NCBI GenBank assembly: GCA_020846935.1
Contig: JADLCY010000014.1
Span: 1-64,000, forward strand
Length of the DNA stretch: 64,000 nt
Origin: Gemmatimonadaceae bacterium
Lineage (GTDB): Bacteria; Gemmatimonadota; Gemmatimonadetes; Gemmatimonadales; Gemmatimonadaceae
Reading direction: 5' to 3'
The notes under the pieces were generated by a model. It searched no databases. It saw only the letters and a list, made by a program, of their open reading frames with translations, and was not told the origin of the DNA. Of this stretch, positions 19,661 to 29,342 are shown in pieces. The translations under genes were made by a program, and so were the position numbers. How positions within the stretch are numbered: the stretch's first letter is position 1; each line of letters opens with the position of its first letter.

Positions 19661-20653
19661 ATGCAGACCTATCAGCTTGATGTCGTTGTCGGTCGTGGCA
19701 GCATGATCGAGTCACGGCATCGCGTACACGCGGCGGTGTGGGACGCTGCCACCGGACTGGTTGGCGTGGCGCGAGATCCGTTCATGCATTCGCCGTGGCG
19801 CTCCTGCGCCAAGCCGTTCCAGTTGATGCCGTTCCTGGAGACCGGCGGCTTCGACGAGCTGGTCTGGGGCGACGACGAGCTGGCGCTGGCGTGCGCGTCA
19901 CACGGCGGAGAGCCTGAACACGTTGCCGTGGCCGCGCACATGCTGCAGTCGATCGGACTGGAGGAAGGCGATCTGGCCTGTGGTCCGCACGAGCCTTTGT
20001 CGCGGCGCGGGGCCAAGGCCCTGCGCGAGGCAGGGGCCGCACCGAGCCGACTCCACAACAACTGCTCGGGCAAACACGCGTCGATGCTCGGCCGAGCGCA
20101 CCTGAGCGGCTGGCCCACCCAGGGCTACGAACGCGACGGTCACCCCGTCCAGGTCGCATCCCTCGAGGCGGTGGCGCGCTGGACCAGCGTGCCCGCGGAG
20201 AAGATCGAGCGCGGCGTGGATGGTTGCGGCGTTGTGGTCTTCGGCCTGCCGCTGGCCCAGATGTCGCGCGCCTACGCGATGCTCGCGACGAGCGCGACGC
20301 GCGGGGAGGAGATTCCGGCGCGCATCATGCGCGCGATCCGGACGCGACCGCTCCTGTTCAGCGGGTCCGATCGATTCGACTCGCTGGTGGTCGAGGAAAC
20401 ATCCGGCAACGTGGTACCCAAGGTCGGCGCCGAAGGGGTACACTCCGTGGCCATCCTCGATCGCGGGCTGGGCTGCACCGTGAAGGTGGAGGACGGCGCG
20501 ACGCGCGCTCAGTATCCCGCGGTGTTGCGACTGCTGCAGCTGCTCGGGGCATTGCCGGACCCGCTCCCTCAACGCCTGCAGGATTTCGCTCGCACCCGCG
20601 TGCGGAACACGCGCGGTGAAGTGGTCGGCGACGTGCGTTCGATCGACGCGTGA
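19661..20653 (+). CDS. Asparaginase (Rhizobium etli-type family)
   Basis: A 330-residue member of the asparaginase family typified by the thermolabile/inducible enzymes of rhizobia, which is unrelated to the classical asparaginases. Family marks are RHRVHAAVWDA, the catalytic RSCAKPFQLMPF, ACASHGGEPEHVA, LHNNCSGKHASML (the SxxK and Cys-rich metal/active-site region) and DGCGVVVFGLPL. It is divergent from the heptose kinase with about 99 bases between. A classical asparaginase lies at 10993-11967, so the organism has two families for the same reaction. Confidence 0.85.
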   Translation: MQTYQLDVVVGRGSMIESRHRVHAAVWDAATGLVGVARDPFMHSPWRSCAKPFQLMPFLETGGFDELVWGDDELALACASHGGEPEHVAVAAHMLQSIGLEEGDLACGPHEPLSRRGAKALREAGAAPSRLHNNCSGKHASMLGRAHLSGWPTQGYERDGHPVQVASLEAVARWTSVPAEKIERGVDGCGVVVFGLPLAQMSRAYAMLATSATRGEEIPARIMRAIRTRPLLFSGSDRFDSLVVEETSGNVVPKVGAEGVHSVAILDRGLGCTVKVEDGATRAQYPAVLRLLQLLGALPDPLPQRLQDFARTRVRNTRGEVVGDVRSIDA

Positions 20654-20693
20654 CCACGGACGGCGGACAAATGATGCAACCGGCGGGGATTCG

Positions 20694-21347
20694 ATGACGG
20701 AGGTCGCGGCAGTCACACCTAACGTGCTGGTGTTCGACGACGAACTGGCCGCCCTCGTGCGGCTCGCTGCGGCAGTCGCAGCGGGCCCGGAGGCCGAGGT
20801 GCGCGCCCGGATCGCCGATGCCGTGGACGTCGTGCGCCCCGAGTGGGTGGAGGAGGTCATCCTGCAATCGTACCTGTTCGCCGGGTTCCCCCGCACGCTC
20901 AACGCCGCGCGCGAATGGCGCCGGCTCTCGGGCCGTCCCGCCCCGTTGCACGACGACGGTGAACGACACGATCAATCGGAGCGCTGGGCGGAGAGCGGGG
21001 AGCGCACGTGCGCGGTGGTCTATGGGCCGTTCTACCAGCGCCTCCGGCACAACATCCGCGCGCTCCATCCCGCGCTCGACGCGTGGATGATCGTGGACGG
21101 GTACGGCAAGGTCCTGTCGCGGCCTGAGCTCGACCTGCCGCGACGCGAGTTGTGCATCGTCGCCGCCTGCGCTGCGGCCCGACAGGATCGTCAGTTGCAC
21201 TCCCACCTGCACGGCGCACTGCACGCTGGGGCGTCGGCATCCGACGTTCGCAGCACCCTCGATGCCCTGGCCGACATGCTCGGGGAGGGTGACCACGAAC
21301 GCTACCACCTCCTCTTCACGCGCGTCCTCGCTCACGATGTTCATTGA
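20694..21347 (+). CDS. Carboxymuconolactone decarboxylase-like protein
   Basis: A 217-residue all-helical protein. The C-terminal half matches the CMD fold: a LDLPRRELCIVAACAAARQ helix, then QLHSHLHGALHAGASASDVRSTLD. Like true 4-carboxymuconolactone decarboxylases it lacks the CxxC of AhpD peroxidases but keeps the HSH segment. The N-terminal VRPEWVEEVILQSYLFAGFPRTLNAA also fits the family. ATG 20694 follows a gap of 40 bases. The last 11 bases overlap obg. No aromatic-degradation genes are nearby, so the reaction is uncertain. Confidence 0.7.
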   Translation: MTEVAAVTPNVLVFDDELAALVRLAAAVAAGPEAEVRARIADAVDVVRPEWVEEVILQSYLFAGFPRTLNAAREWRRLSGRPAPLHDDGERHDQSERWAESGERTCAVVYGPFYQRLRHNIRALHPALDAWMIVDGYGKVLSRPELDLPRRELCIVAACAAARQDRQLHSHLHGALHAGASASDVRSTLDALADMLGEGDHERYHLLFTRVLAHDVH

Positions 21348-22353
21348 TCGCGTTGTCGTCCGCGTGGCAGCAGGGACCGGTGGATCCGGGGCCACCTCGT
21401 TCCGTCGCGAGAAGTTCGTCCCCATGGGCGGGCCCGACGGCGGCGACGGCGGGCGGGGAGGGGACGTGATCGTGGTGGCTGATCGCAACCTGACCACGTT
21501 GCTCGACTACACGTACCGCGATGCGTGGTCTGCCGAACGCGGGAACCACGGAGAGGGCAGCAACCGCACGGGCAAATCCGGCAAGGACGTGACGCTTCCG
21601 GTTCCTCCGGGGACCATCATTCGCGATCTCGACACCGGCGCGTTTGTCGGCGAGGTGTTGGAACACGAGCAATCCCTCATCGTGGCCAGGGGCGGCCGTG
21701 GAGGAAAGGGCAACGCGTTCTTCGCTACCGCGACACATCAGTCGCCGCGCGAATGGCAACCTGGCGAGGAAGGCGAGGCACGCACGCTCGAGCTGGAGTT
21801 GCGCCTCATTGCCGACGTTGGGCTGGTCGGGCAACCGAACGCCGGCAAGTCGACCCTGCTGTCGGTCATCTCGGCCGCGCGACCCAAGATCGCGGACTAC
21901 CCGTTCACCACGCTGTCCCCCAACCTCGGCGTCGTGCCGCTGAGCGACCATCGCACGTTCGTGGTGGCCGATATCCCGGGGATCATCGAGGGGGCGCACG
22001 AGGGCCGCGGACTCGGTCTGCAGTTCCTGCGACACATCGAACGTACGCGCATCCTCGCGTTCCTCATCCCGATCGACGCGATGGACTGGCAGGCGGAGTA
22101 CGACCAGCTTCGGCACGAAGTGGAGCAGTACTCCGCGACGCTCGCGGCCAAGCCGCATTGCGTGGTCTTCACCAAGCTGGATCTGCTGGGCGAGGACTAC
22201 GTGCCGGACGTCGCAGCGCCAGGCGCATTCGGTGTGTACTCGGTCAGCGCGGCAGCGCGCACCGGCCTCGATGCGCTCCTCGCGGCGTGGTGGGCCCGGC
22301 TGCTCGAGCTGCGGCGCCAGGAACCGGTTCCGATCGCCGACGACGAGGTGTAG
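21337..22353 (+). CDS. obg: GTPase Obg/CgtA
   Basis: Essential ribosome-assembly and stress GTPase, 338 residues. The glycine-rich Obg fold is clear: FIDRVVVRVAAGTGGSGATSF, PMGGPDGGDGGRGGDVIV and GGRGGKGNAFFATATHQ. The G domain has G1 GQPNAGKSTLL, G2 YPFTTLSPNLG, G3 DIPGIIEGAHEGRGLG and G4 TKLD. The C-terminal OCT domain is absent and the protein ends soon after the G domain, as in many bacteria. ATG 21337 is inside the end of the preceding CMD-like gene, and dprA starts three bases after its stop. Confidence 0.97.
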   Translation: MFIDRVVVRVAAGTGGSGATSFRREKFVPMGGPDGGDGGRGGDVIVVADRNLTTLLDYTYRDAWSAERGNHGEGSNRTGKSGKDVTLPVPPGTIIRDLDTGAFVGEVLEHEQSLIVARGGRGGKGNAFFATATHQSPREWQPGEEGEARTLELELRLIADVGLVGQPNAGKSTLLSVISAARPKIADYPFTTLSPNLGVVPLSDHRTFVVADIPGIIEGAHEGRGLGLQFLRHIERTRILAFLIPIDAMDWQAEYDQLRHEVEQYSATLAAKPHCVVFTKLDLLGEDYVPDVAAPGAFGVYSVSAAARTGLDALLAAWWARLLELRRQEPVPIADDEV

Positions 22354-22355
22354 GC

Positions 22356-23414
22356 GTGGAGCCGTCGGCGACTCTCGCGCTTCGTTGCGTGAGGGGGCTG
22401 GGCGCCGGGGGATGGCACGAGGCCGCCGCTCAGGGTGGTCCGGCGGCGGCCCTGCTCGCGCTCACAAACGATGTGCAGCAGGCCGCCTGGTCGCGTGCGC
22501 GCGATGTGGTCCGCACATGTGCGCGGCTCGGCGTCCAGGTCCTGGAGTTCGGCCAACCCACCTACCCAACGTCGCTCACGGCGCTCGCCGATGCACCGCC
22601 AGTGCTCTTCGCGCTGGGGCGGGTCGATCGGCTGTCCCGCGTGTCGGTCGCGATCGTCGGGACGCGCGAGGCCACGAGTTACGGCGTCCGGGTCACCGCG
22701 CGCTTTGCGTCGGGGGCGTCGCGGGCCGGCGTGACCGTGGTTTCCGGACTCGCCCGCGGCGTGGATGCTCACGCCCACCGCGCCGCCCTCGATGGCGAAG
22801 GTGGGACGGTCGCGGTGCTCGGTACCGGGGTCGACATGCCCTATCCGCTCGAAAACCTCGCGTTGTACGAGACCATCTGTCGCCATGGGGTCGTCGTGTC
22901 GGAGGCCCTCCCAGGCGCGCGCGCCCATCGTGGCGCGTTTCCCAGACGCAACCGCCTCATCGCCGCCCTGGCCGACGTCATCCTCGTCACCGAAGCCGGT
23001 CACAGGTCAGGGGCGCTGATCACCGCGACGGTTGGTGGCGCGATCAACCGCATCTGCGCCGCCGTCCCCGGGCCGATCGACGTACCGGCGTCTGCCGGCT
23101 CCAACCAGCTGCTGCGCGACGGGGCACAGGCCGTGGCCTCGGTCGAAGACCTGCTCGGTCTCCTGGCGCTCACGACGCGCGGTCGAATGGGCGGTCGGGC
23201 GCTCTCGACATCCACGGCACCGGACGCCACGGAACTCGGTCAGGACGAATCCGCCGTGGTGGACGTGTTGCGCGTGGGACCGAGGCTGCCTGACGAGTTG
23301 CTCGCAGCGTCCGGGCTCTCGCCGTCCGCACTCGCAGCCGCGCTGGCCACACTCACGGTGCAGGGCTGGGCGGAGGTGGACGCCAGCGGGATGGTGCGCG
23401 CGGCCTGGCGTTAG
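22356..23414 (+). CDS. dprA: DNA processing protein DprA
   Basis: DprA/Smf loads RecA onto incoming single-stranded DNA in natural transformation; 352 residues. The extended Rossmann domain has VSVAIVGTREATSYGVRV, TVVSGLARGVDAHAHRAAL, TVAVLGTGVDMPYPLEN and ALPGARAHRGAFPRRNRLIAALAD followed by GALITA. The C-terminal 70 residues look like the DprA winged helix (VVDVLRVGPRLPDELLAASGL). GTG 22356 directly follows obg. Its presence keeps open the idea that the organism takes up DNA, which is relevant to the iterated octamer. Confidence 0.95.
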   Translation: MEPSATLALRCVRGLGAGGWHEAAAQGGPAAALLALTNDVQQAAWSRARDVVRTCARLGVQVLEFGQPTYPTSLTALADAPPVLFALGRVDRLSRVSVAIVGTREATSYGVRVTARFASGASRAGVTVVSGLARGVDAHAHRAALDGEGGTVAVLGTGVDMPYPLENLALYETICRHGVVVSEALPGARAHRGAFPRRNRLIAALADVILVTEAGHRSGALITATVGGAINRICAAVPGPIDVPASAGSNQLLRDGAQAVASVEDLLGLLALTTRGRMGGRALSTSTAPDATELGQDESAVVDVLRVGPRLPDELLAASGLSPSALAAALATLTVQGWAEVDASGMVRAAWR

Positions 23415-23422
23415 CTTCGGGG

Positions 23423-24538
23423 ATGAGCGCGAGGCACCTCTACGTCCATGTTCCGTTCTGTGCGCGGCGCTGCTCGTATTGCGACTTCGCGATCGCCGTG
23501 CGCCGTGACGTGCCGGCGCGCGCCTTCGCGGAGCGGATCGCGGGAGAACTGACCGTGCGCGGCCTGCACGCGGACACTCCGCTCGCGACCCTGTACCTCG
23601 GCGGTGGCACACCATCGAGGCTTGGCGGCGAAGGCGTGGCTCGGTTGATCGAGGCGATCACCTCGCGCATCGGCGTGGCGCTCGACGCCGAAATCACGCT
23701 CGAGGCCAACCCCGAGGATGTTTCCGCGCCTGATGTGGCACGATGGCGCGAGGCCGGAGTCACGCGCGTGTCGTTGGGTGTACAGAGCTTCGACCCGGAA
23801 GTACTCCGGTGGATGCACCGCGTGCACACCGCCGAGGCCGCACGCGAGGCGGTGCGCGTCCTGCGAGGCGAAGGGATCGACGAGCTTTCCCTTGATCTCA
23901 TCTACGCGCTGCCGACGGGCGTGAGCCGGAACTGGGAACGCGATCTCGACGCGGCGGTCACGATCCACCCGCCGCACCTCTCGTGTTACGGGCTCACGAT
24001 CGAGCCGCACACCCCGCTCGGACGCCAGGCCGCGCGCGGCCAGCTCCACGCGGCCGATGACGAAGTGCACGAGCGCGAATTCCTGCGGACCCACGATGTT
24101 CTCACCGCCGCTGGCTACGACCACTACGAGGTCTCCAACTACGCGCGCGCCGGGCACCGCGCCGTGCACAACTCCGCGTACTGGACCGGGGCACCCTACC
24201 TTGGGATCGGTCCGTCGGCGCATGGCTTTGACGGGCGGGTTCGACGCTGGAATCGGCCGGAGTTCGTGGCCTGGGATCTCGCGGTGGCTCGCGGTGAGGA
24301 TCCCATAGCCGGGCAGGAACTCCTGTCGCGCGAGCAGCACGCGATCGAAGCGGTGTACCTTGGCTTGCGCTCCGACGCTGGCCTGGTGGTTGAAGATCAG
24401 GACACGCCGATGGTCGAGTCCTGGTGTCAGACCGGCTGGGGAGCCGTGCGAGAGGGCAGACTTCGTCTGACTCCGACCGGTTGGCTCAGACTCGATGCCC
24501 TGGTTAGTGCCTTGACTGGCAACCGAAGTCGTTACTAG
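23423..24538 (+). CDS. hemW: Radical SAM protein HemW
   Basis: HemW-type radical SAM protein, 371 residues, a heme chaperone often annotated as oxygen-independent coproporphyrinogen oxidase. The cluster motif is CARRCSYCD at residues about 13-21, after LYVHVPF. Further marks are LYLGGGTPSRLG, TLEANPEDV, GVQSFDPEVLRWMHRVH and SLDLIYALP. CSYCDF without the extra HemN Cys argues for HemW over HemN. ATG 23423 follows dprA by eight bases. A candidate promoter for hrcA lies inside its 3' end. Confidence 0.9.
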   Translation: MSARHLYVHVPFCARRCSYCDFAIAVRRDVPARAFAERIAGELTVRGLHADTPLATLYLGGGTPSRLGGEGVARLIEAITSRIGVALDAEITLEANPEDVSAPDVARWREAGVTRVSLGVQSFDPEVLRWMHRVHTAEAAREAVRVLRGEGIDELSLDLIYALPTGVSRNWERDLDAAVTIHPPHLSCYGLTIEPHTPLGRQAARGQLHAADDEVHEREFLRTHDVLTAAGYDHYEVSNYARAGHRAVHNSAYWTGAPYLGIGPSAHGFDGRVRRWNRPEFVAWDLAVARGEDPIAGQELLSREQHAIEAVYLGLRSDAGLVVEDQDTPMVESWCQTGWGAVREGRLRLTPTGWLRLDALVSALTGNRSRY

Positions 24539-24541
24539 GTT
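24512..24541 (+). promoter_or_regulatory. Candidate hrcA promoter, leaderless layout
   Basis: TTGACT (24512-24517) and TAGGTT (24536-24541) are 18 bases apart within the end of hemW. The -10 ends seven bases before the hrcA ATG, so a start site at the normal distance falls next to the start codon. No CIRCE operator (TTAGCACTC with its inverted copy) is visible here. Confidence 0.4.
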
Positions 24542-24548
24542 TGAACTT

Positions 24549-25595
24549 ATGGGCCTTCCCGAACTCTCGGAGCGCGAGCGCAAGGTTCTGGAGGCCGTCA
24601 TTCAGAGCTACGTCGAGACCGCGGAGCCTGCCGGATCCAGAACCATTTCGCGCCGATTTGGCCTTGGCGTCTCGCCCGCGACGATCCGCAATACCATGAG
24701 CGACCTCGAGGAGAAGGGGTATCTCTACCATCCCCACACCTCGGCGGGTCGTGTGCCGACGGACATCGCGTATCGGCAGTACGTCGATGCCCTGATGCGG
24801 GCCCCGCAGGCGCCGCGGCCAGAGGCCGAGCGTTTGAGCGAGCAGCTCGCGGGGAGTGGCGCGTCGGCGATCGAGACCATCCTGCGCCGCGCCGCGCAGA
24901 GCCTGTCGATCGTGACCCAGGAACTGGGCGTTGCCCTCGGGCCGCGGCTCGACAGCGTCCGACTGCAGCGGCTCGAACTCGTGCGGCTGACCGAAGAGCG
25001 GCTGCTCCTGGTGCTGACGCTCGAAGGGGGAGCGGTGCGCACCATCTTCGTCGAGGTGCCCGGCCAGATGGCGGAACGCGTGGTGGCCGAGGTGATGGTC
25101 GTGCTCAACCAGCGCCTTGCCGGACTCACGCTGCGCGAGATCCGTCAGTCGTTAGGTGAGCGGCTGCGCGACACGTCGGCGACTCCCGGCGCCACCGACC
25201 TCCTCAATGTCTTTGTGCAGGAGGGCGATACGCTCTTCGACCTGCCGGTCGGTACGGACGATTCCGGGGTGGTGCTCGGCCAGGCCTCGGTACTCGCCGA
25301 CCAGCCGGAGTTCACCAGCGGCGACGGCATGCGCCGCCTTCTCGACCTGACGGAACGCAAGACGCACCTCGCCGAACTGCTGCGGACGCGATCCGCGGCG
25401 CCGGGGCTCTCGATCACCATCGGCAACGAACACGGCGATCCGCGACTCGAGCGGTTCACGATCGTCACCGCCGAGTATTCGGTCGGTGCGCTCTCGGGCG
25501 TGATTGGCGTGATCGGTCCGACGCGGATGCCGTACGACAAGGTGATCGCGCTGGTTCGGCATACGTCGGTGCTCGTCTCCGACATCCTGCACTGA
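24549..25595 (+). CDS. hrcA: Heat-inducible transcription repressor HrcA
   Basis: A 348-residue repressor of chaperone genes that binds CIRCE operators. The N-terminal winged helix has [61 protein letters not shown] and YRQYVDAL, all classical. The C-terminal region has the [17 protein letters not shown] pattern. dnaJ follows eight bases after its stop; grpE and dnaK are not in the window. A CGTTAGGT variant of the octamer at 25150 gives Leu-Gly. Confidence 0.96.
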   Translation: MGLPELSERERKVLEAVIQSYVETAEPAGSRTISRRFGLGVSPATIRNTMSDLEEKGYLYHPHTSAGRVPTDIAYRQYVDALMRAPQAPRPEAERLSEQLAGSGASAIETILRRAAQSLSIVTQELGVALGPRLDSVRLQRLELVRLTEERLLLVLTLEGGAVRTIFVEVPGQMAERVVAEVMVVLNQRLAGLTLREIRQSLGERLRDTSATPGATDLLNVFVQEGDTLFDLPVGTDDSGVVLGQASVLADQPEFTSGDGMRRLLDLTERKTHLAELLRTRSAAPGLSITIGNEHGDPRLERFTIVTAEYSVGALSGVIGVIGPTRMPYDKVIALVRHTSVLVSDILH

Positions 25596-25602
25596 CCCGT
25601 TC

Positions 25603-26739
25603 ATGGCTGACTACTTCAAGGTGCTCGGCGTCGCACGCGACGCGAGCGACGATGACATCAAGCAGGCGTATCGCCGGCTCGCGACCAAATGGCACCCGGA
25701 CAAGAACGAGGGTTCCAAGGACGCCGAGGAGAAGTTCAAGGAGATCACCGAGGCGTATGACGTGCTTCGCGATCCCGAGAAGCGCGCGGCCTACACCCGC
25801 TACGGCGAAGCCGGGCTCCGCGGCGCGAGTGCCGGTGGCTTCCATCACGTGGATTTGTCCGAGGCGCTCAACATCTTCATGCGCGACTTCGGCGGGTTCG
25901 GCGGCTTGAACGACCTGTTTGCCCAGGGGAACCGGCGCTCAGGGCCGCGAAGCGGTCAGGACGTCAAGATCACGGTCGAACTGAGTCTCGCCGAGGTCTC
26001 CGCGGGGACGACCAAGACCTTCACGGTCAAGCTGCTCGATCCGTGCGAGAAATGCGCCGGCACGGGCGCCGAGCCGGGGACCAAGCCCACCACGTGCCAC
26101 ACGTGCAGCGGGAGCGGGGAAGTGCGGCGCGCGCAACGTTCATTCTTCGGACAGTTTGTGTCCGTGGCCCCGTGCCCGATGTGCTCCGGTGAAGGCGTGG
26201 TCGTGACGTCGCCGTGCAAGAAGTGCCGTGGCGAGGGACGATTGCGCGGTGAGCACACCATCCCGGTCCAGATTCCGGCCGGCGTGTCCTCGGGGCAATA
26301 CATGACGCTGCGTGGCCTCGGCAACGCCGGTGCGCGTGGCGGGCCGCGCGGCGATGTGCTCATCGTCTTCGATGTGGCCGACGATCCGCGCTTCGAGCGC
26401 GACGGCGAGGATCTGTACACCGAAGTCCTGGTGTCGTACCCGCAGCTGGTCCTTGGTGCCGATGTCGACGTCCCGGTGCTCGGCGGGCGGCTGTCCGTGC
26501 GCATTCCGCCGGGAACCCAGAGTGGCCAGATCATCCACCTGCGCGGGCGCGGCCTTCCGCAGGTGAACGCCTCGGGCGTGGGCGACATGCATGTGCGCGT
26601 TCAGCTGTGGACGCCGGATCGCGTCAGCCGCGAGGAGGAGGCACTCCTCAGGGAACTCCTCGCTCACGCACAGACGCCGCCGGAGAGCGCGCGATCCAAG
26701 GGGTTCTGGTCCAGGATGAAGGAGGCGCTGGGCGCGTGA
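25603..26739 (+). CDS. dnaJ: Chaperone DnaJ
   Basis: Hsp40 co-chaperone of DnaK, 378 residues. The J domain opens the protein ([22 protein letters not shown]) with the HPD motif in KWHPDKN. A Gly/Phe-rich linker follows, then four zinc-finger repeats: [24 protein letters not shown] and CKKCRGEG. The C-terminal substrate-binding domains end near MKEALGA. It is downstream of hrcA and overlaps the prmA start at its stop, so it is likely part of the hrcA operon. Confidence 0.97.
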   Translation: MADYFKVLGVARDASDDDIKQAYRRLATKWHPDKNEGSKDAEEKFKEITEAYDVLRDPEKRAAYTRYGEAGLRGASAGGFHHVDLSEALNIFMRDFGGFGGLNDLFAQGNRRSGPRSGQDVKITVELSLAEVSAGTTKTFTVKLLDPCEKCAGTGAEPGTKPTTCHTCSGSGEVRRAQRSFFGQFVSVAPCPMCSGEGVVVTSPCKKCRGEGRLRGEHTIPVQIPAGVSSGQYMTLRGLGNAGARGGPRGDVLIVFDVADDPRFERDGEDLYTEVLVSYPQLVLGADVDVPVLGGRLSVRIPPGTQSGQIIHLRGRGLPQVNASGVGDMHVRVQLWTPDRVSREEEALLRELLAHAQTPPESARSKGFWSRMKEALGA

Positions 26740-27557
26740 GCTGGTCGTCGCTGCGGGTCGATGCGGGCGCAGCGCGCGACGAGGTGCTCGCCGCGCTGTT
26801 CTCCGCCGGAGCGCTCGGGGTGCACGAAGACGGCGCCAGCCTCGTCACGCACTTTCCGCCCGAAGCGGACATGCCCGCCATCGTCGCGGCCGTTCGTGAG
26901 GCCTCGCCGGATGCGCTGTGCACGGTGGGCCGCGCGGACGACACCGATTGGAGTCTGGCCTGGCGCGATCGGCTGCGGGCCCACGACCTCGGTGCCGTGA
27001 CGATCGCGCCCCCGTGGCTGGCCGAGGGCCTCGACCCGGCGCGGACCATCGTGATCGATCCGGGCATGGCCTTTGGTACCGGAGACCATCCCACGACGCG
27101 AGGCGCGATCCGCCTGCTGCAGCAGGTCATGAGCCCCGGATTGGTGGTTGCGGACCTGGGCGCGGGCAGCGGAGTGCTCGCCATCGCCGCGGCAAAGCTC
27201 GGGGCGTCGCGCGTCTTCGCGGTGGAGTACGACGGCGAGGCGATCGCCAACGCCGAGGAGAATGTCCGAGCGAACGGCATGGACGGTGTCGTACACGTGT
27301 TCGAGGGTGATGCCGGCGTGCTGCTCCCGCTCGTTGCGCCCGTGGACCTCATCGTGGCGAACATCATCTCCTCGGTGCTCGTGGAATTGCTGCCGGCGAT
27401 GTATCAGGCGCTTCGCCCGGGTGGCATCGCCGTGCTGGCTGGCATCCTGGTCGACGAACAATCGTCCATGCTGGAAGCGCTCGCTGCCGATGGTTGGAGC
27501 GTGCGCGCCGATGACGCAGAGGAGAACTGGTGGAGCGTGACGATCGCGAGGCCGTAG
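26736..27557 (+). CDS. prmA: Ribosomal protein L11 methyltransferase PrmA
   Basis: SAM-dependent methyltransferase of 273 residues that trimethylates ribosomal protein L11. Family marks are [18 protein letters not shown], the SAM-binding [20 protein letters not shown], and the catalytic-type motif [12 protein letters not shown]. The N-terminal substrate-binding part has [10 protein letters not shown] and a PPW segment. GTG 26736 overlaps the dnaJ stop; the 3' end overlaps rsmE by 28 bases. The order hrcA-dnaJ-prmA-rsmE is common in bacteria. Confidence 0.94.
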   Translation: MSWSSLRVDAGAARDEVLAALFSAGALGVHEDGASLVTHFPPEADMPAIVAAVREASPDALCTVGRADDTDWSLAWRDRLRAHDLGAVTIAPPWLAEGLDPARTIVIDPGMAFGTGDHPTTRGAIRLLQQVMSPGLVVADLGAGSGVLAIAAAKLGASRVFAVEYDGEAIANAEENVRANGMDGVVHVFEGDAGVLLPLVAPVDLIVANIISSVLVELLPAMYQALRPGGIAVLAGILVDEQSSMLEALAADGWSVRADDAEENWWSVTIARP

Positions 27558-28276
27558 CGTCGTTCCTCCTCGCGGAGGAGCCGCTCATACGCGGCGCGAC
27601 GATCACGCTGGGCGACGAGGTCGCCAGGCACGTGCGCGTGCGCCGGCTCGGCGTCGGTGCAAGCATCGCACTGCTCGACGGCCAGGGGCAGCGAGCGCTC
27701 GGGACGCTGGTACGCCTCGCGCCCGGCGTTGCCGTCGAGGTCACGTCGATCGATGCCGCCATCCCGCACCCGACGATTCACCTGCTCGTTCCCATCGCCG
27801 ACCGGGACCGCATGCTCTGGCTCGCGGAGAAGGTCGCCGAGCTTGGCGTCTCGAGCTGGCGACCGGTCATGTACCGTCGCTCGCGCAGCGTGAAGCCACG
27901 CGGTGAGGGGCCAACCTTCACCGGAAAGGTGCGCGCGCGCATGGCGTCGGCGCTCGAACAGTCGGGCGGGCGCTGGCTCCCGTCGCTCTATCCCGAGAGC
28001 ACGCTCGCCCGCGCGGTTTCGGCGCTCCCCGGCGAGGGCGCGCGCCTCGTGCTCGACCCGGCTGGCACGGGCATCGTTACCGCGCGCATGACGGCCCCGG
28101 TGTCGATCGCGATCGGGCCTGAAGGGGGACTTGAGGAGGATGAACGCGTGGCGCTTGATGCCGCCGGCTTCACGCGCGTCGCGCTGGGCGGGGATATCCT
28201 TCGATTCGAAACCGCCGCGATCGCTGGCGTGGCGATCGTCCGCGCTACCCTGGCCGAGGCACGCACCCATGCCTGA
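27530..28276 (+). CDS. rsmE: 16S rRNA (uracil1498-N3)-methyltransferase RsmE
   Basis: SPOUT-family methyltransferase that modifies U1498 of 16S rRNA, 248 residues. The N-terminal PUA-like part includes LGDEVARHVRVRRLGVGA, and the SPOUT knot has the marks AEKVAELGVSSWRPV, ALEQSGGRWLP, IAIGPEGGLEEDE and ALGGDILRFETAAIA. GTG 27530 lies inside the end of prmA, so translation is probably coupled. The stop overlaps the ATG of the HIT gene by eight bases. Confidence 0.94.
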   Translation: MERDDREAVASFLLAEEPLIRGATITLGDEVARHVRVRRLGVGASIALLDGQGQRALGTLVRLAPGVAVEVTSIDAAIPHPTIHLLVPIADRDRMLWLAEKVAELGVSSWRPVMYRRSRSVKPRGEGPTFTGKVRARMASALEQSGGRWLPSLYPESTLARAVSALPGEGARLVLDPAGTGIVTARMTAPVSIAIGPEGGLEEDERVALDAAGFTRVALGGDILRFETAAIAGVAIVRATLAEARTHA

Positions 28277-28610
28277 TTCCTGTCTCTTCTGTCGTATCGC
28301 CAAGGGCGAGATCCCGGCAACCCTGGTGGCCAGCGACGAGCACAACCTCGCGTTTCGCGACATCAATCCGCAGGCGCCGGTTCACGTGCTCGTGATTCCG
28401 CGAACCCACGTTGCGACACTCAACGATGCGACCGATGCCGGGGTGCTCGGCCGACTCCTGTTGACGTGTGCGGCGGTGGCGAAGTCGGAGGGGATCGCCG
28501 AGTCAGGGTATCGGACCGTGATCAACACGAACGCTGCCGCTGGCCAGACGGTGTTTCACGTGCATGCGCACGTGCTGGGTCAGCGTCCGCTCGCGTGGCC
28601 GCCGGGGTAG
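28269..28610 (+). CDS. HIT-family protein
   Basis: Histidine-triad nucleotide hydrolase of 113 residues. It starts with CLFCRIAKGEIPATLV and has the DINPQAPVHVLVIPRTH segment. The catalytic triad is FHVHAHVLGQRPL. HIT proteins of this class hydrolyse AMP-lysine or AMP-amino acid phosphoramidates. ATG 28269 overlaps the rsmE stop by eight bases, at the end of the hrcA operon. A stretch of 256 bases without a clear gene follows. Confidence 0.93.
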   Translation: MPDSCLFCRIAKGEIPATLVASDEHNLAFRDINPQAPVHVLVIPRTHVATLNDATDAGVLGRLLLTCAAVAKSEGIAESGYRTVINTNAAAGQTVFHVHAHVLGQRPLAWPPG

Positions 28611-28866
28611 TTCGGGGTGCCCCTGCGCCCGGCCGTCGCGCATGGATTCGGTACACGTCGCCCTCCAGCCGAAGCGAGATCCGGGAGCCTGGTTGGGAGG
28701 CAGAGGGTTCCGACTCGGATTGGCAGCCGGGGCGTCGGCAGGCGCGGGCCCAGGTCGACCTGACCTGCCAGCGCGGCCCGTCGCGAATGGGTAACGTTCT
28801 CGATTCGCCCGCCAATCACCACGCGGCACGGTCTGCACGCGGGCGCTGCTTCCTCCCTTGATTCCC

Positions 28867-29310
28867 ATGTCGGAACTCCTCGCCCGCATCCAGCGGGACG
28901 CCCTCGCTGCCCGAAAGGCACAGGAAAGGGCTGCGTCCCTCCTGCTTGGCACCCTGCTCTCGGAGATGAAGAACAAGGAGATCGAGCTGCGCCGCGCGCT
29001 CACCGACGAGGACGCCGTCGACGTCGTGCGCAAGGCGCTGAAGCGTCGCCGTGAAGCGGTGGAGGCCTTTACCAAGGGTGCGCGACCGGAACTCGCGGAG
29101 CGCGAGGCGAACGAGGCGTCGGCGCTGGAGGCGTACCTGCCGCCGGCCATCGACCCTGCCGAGGTGCGTGCCGCGGTCCGTGCCGCCATCGAGGGCGGCG
29201 CCACGGCGATCGGCGCCGTGATGGGCAAGGTCGTGCCCCGATTCAAGGGTCAGGTGGACGGCGCGGTGCTCAGCGCCATCGTCAAGGAGGAGCTGGCGGC
29301 GCCGCGCTGA
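28867..29310 (+). CDS. GatB/YqeY domain protein
   Basis: A 147-residue YqeY-like protein related to the tail domain of GatB, which binds tRNA in the Asp/Glu-tRNA amidotransferase. The marks are LLGTLLSEMKNKEIELRR, a KRRREAVEAFTKGARPELAEREANE stretch, LEAYLPPAID and GKVVPRFKGQVDGAVLSAIVKEEL. ATG 28867 is preferred over the upstream TTG. In many genomes rpsU lies just before this gene, but no S21-like frame is seen in the 28611-28866 gap. mutS2 follows 32 bases downstream. Confidence 0.88.
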   Translation: MSELLARIQRDALAARKAQERAASLLLGTLLSEMKNKEIELRRALTDEDAVDVVRKALKRRREAVEAFTKGARPELAEREANEASALEAYLPPAIDPAEVRAAVRAAIEGGATAIGAVMGKVVPRFKGQVDGAVLSAIVKEELAAPR

Positions 29311-29342
29311 AGCCTGCGCGCGCTTCCTCCTTCCTGCCGCCC

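Noticed and set aside
24481-24560. CIRCE operator before hrcA
   Set aside because: No TTAGCACTC inverted repeat is present; only a promoter-like pair is seen.
28611-28866. rpsU (S21) gene before the YqeY-like gene
   Set aside because: None of the frames shows the short basic S21 pattern; the gap has no convincing gene.
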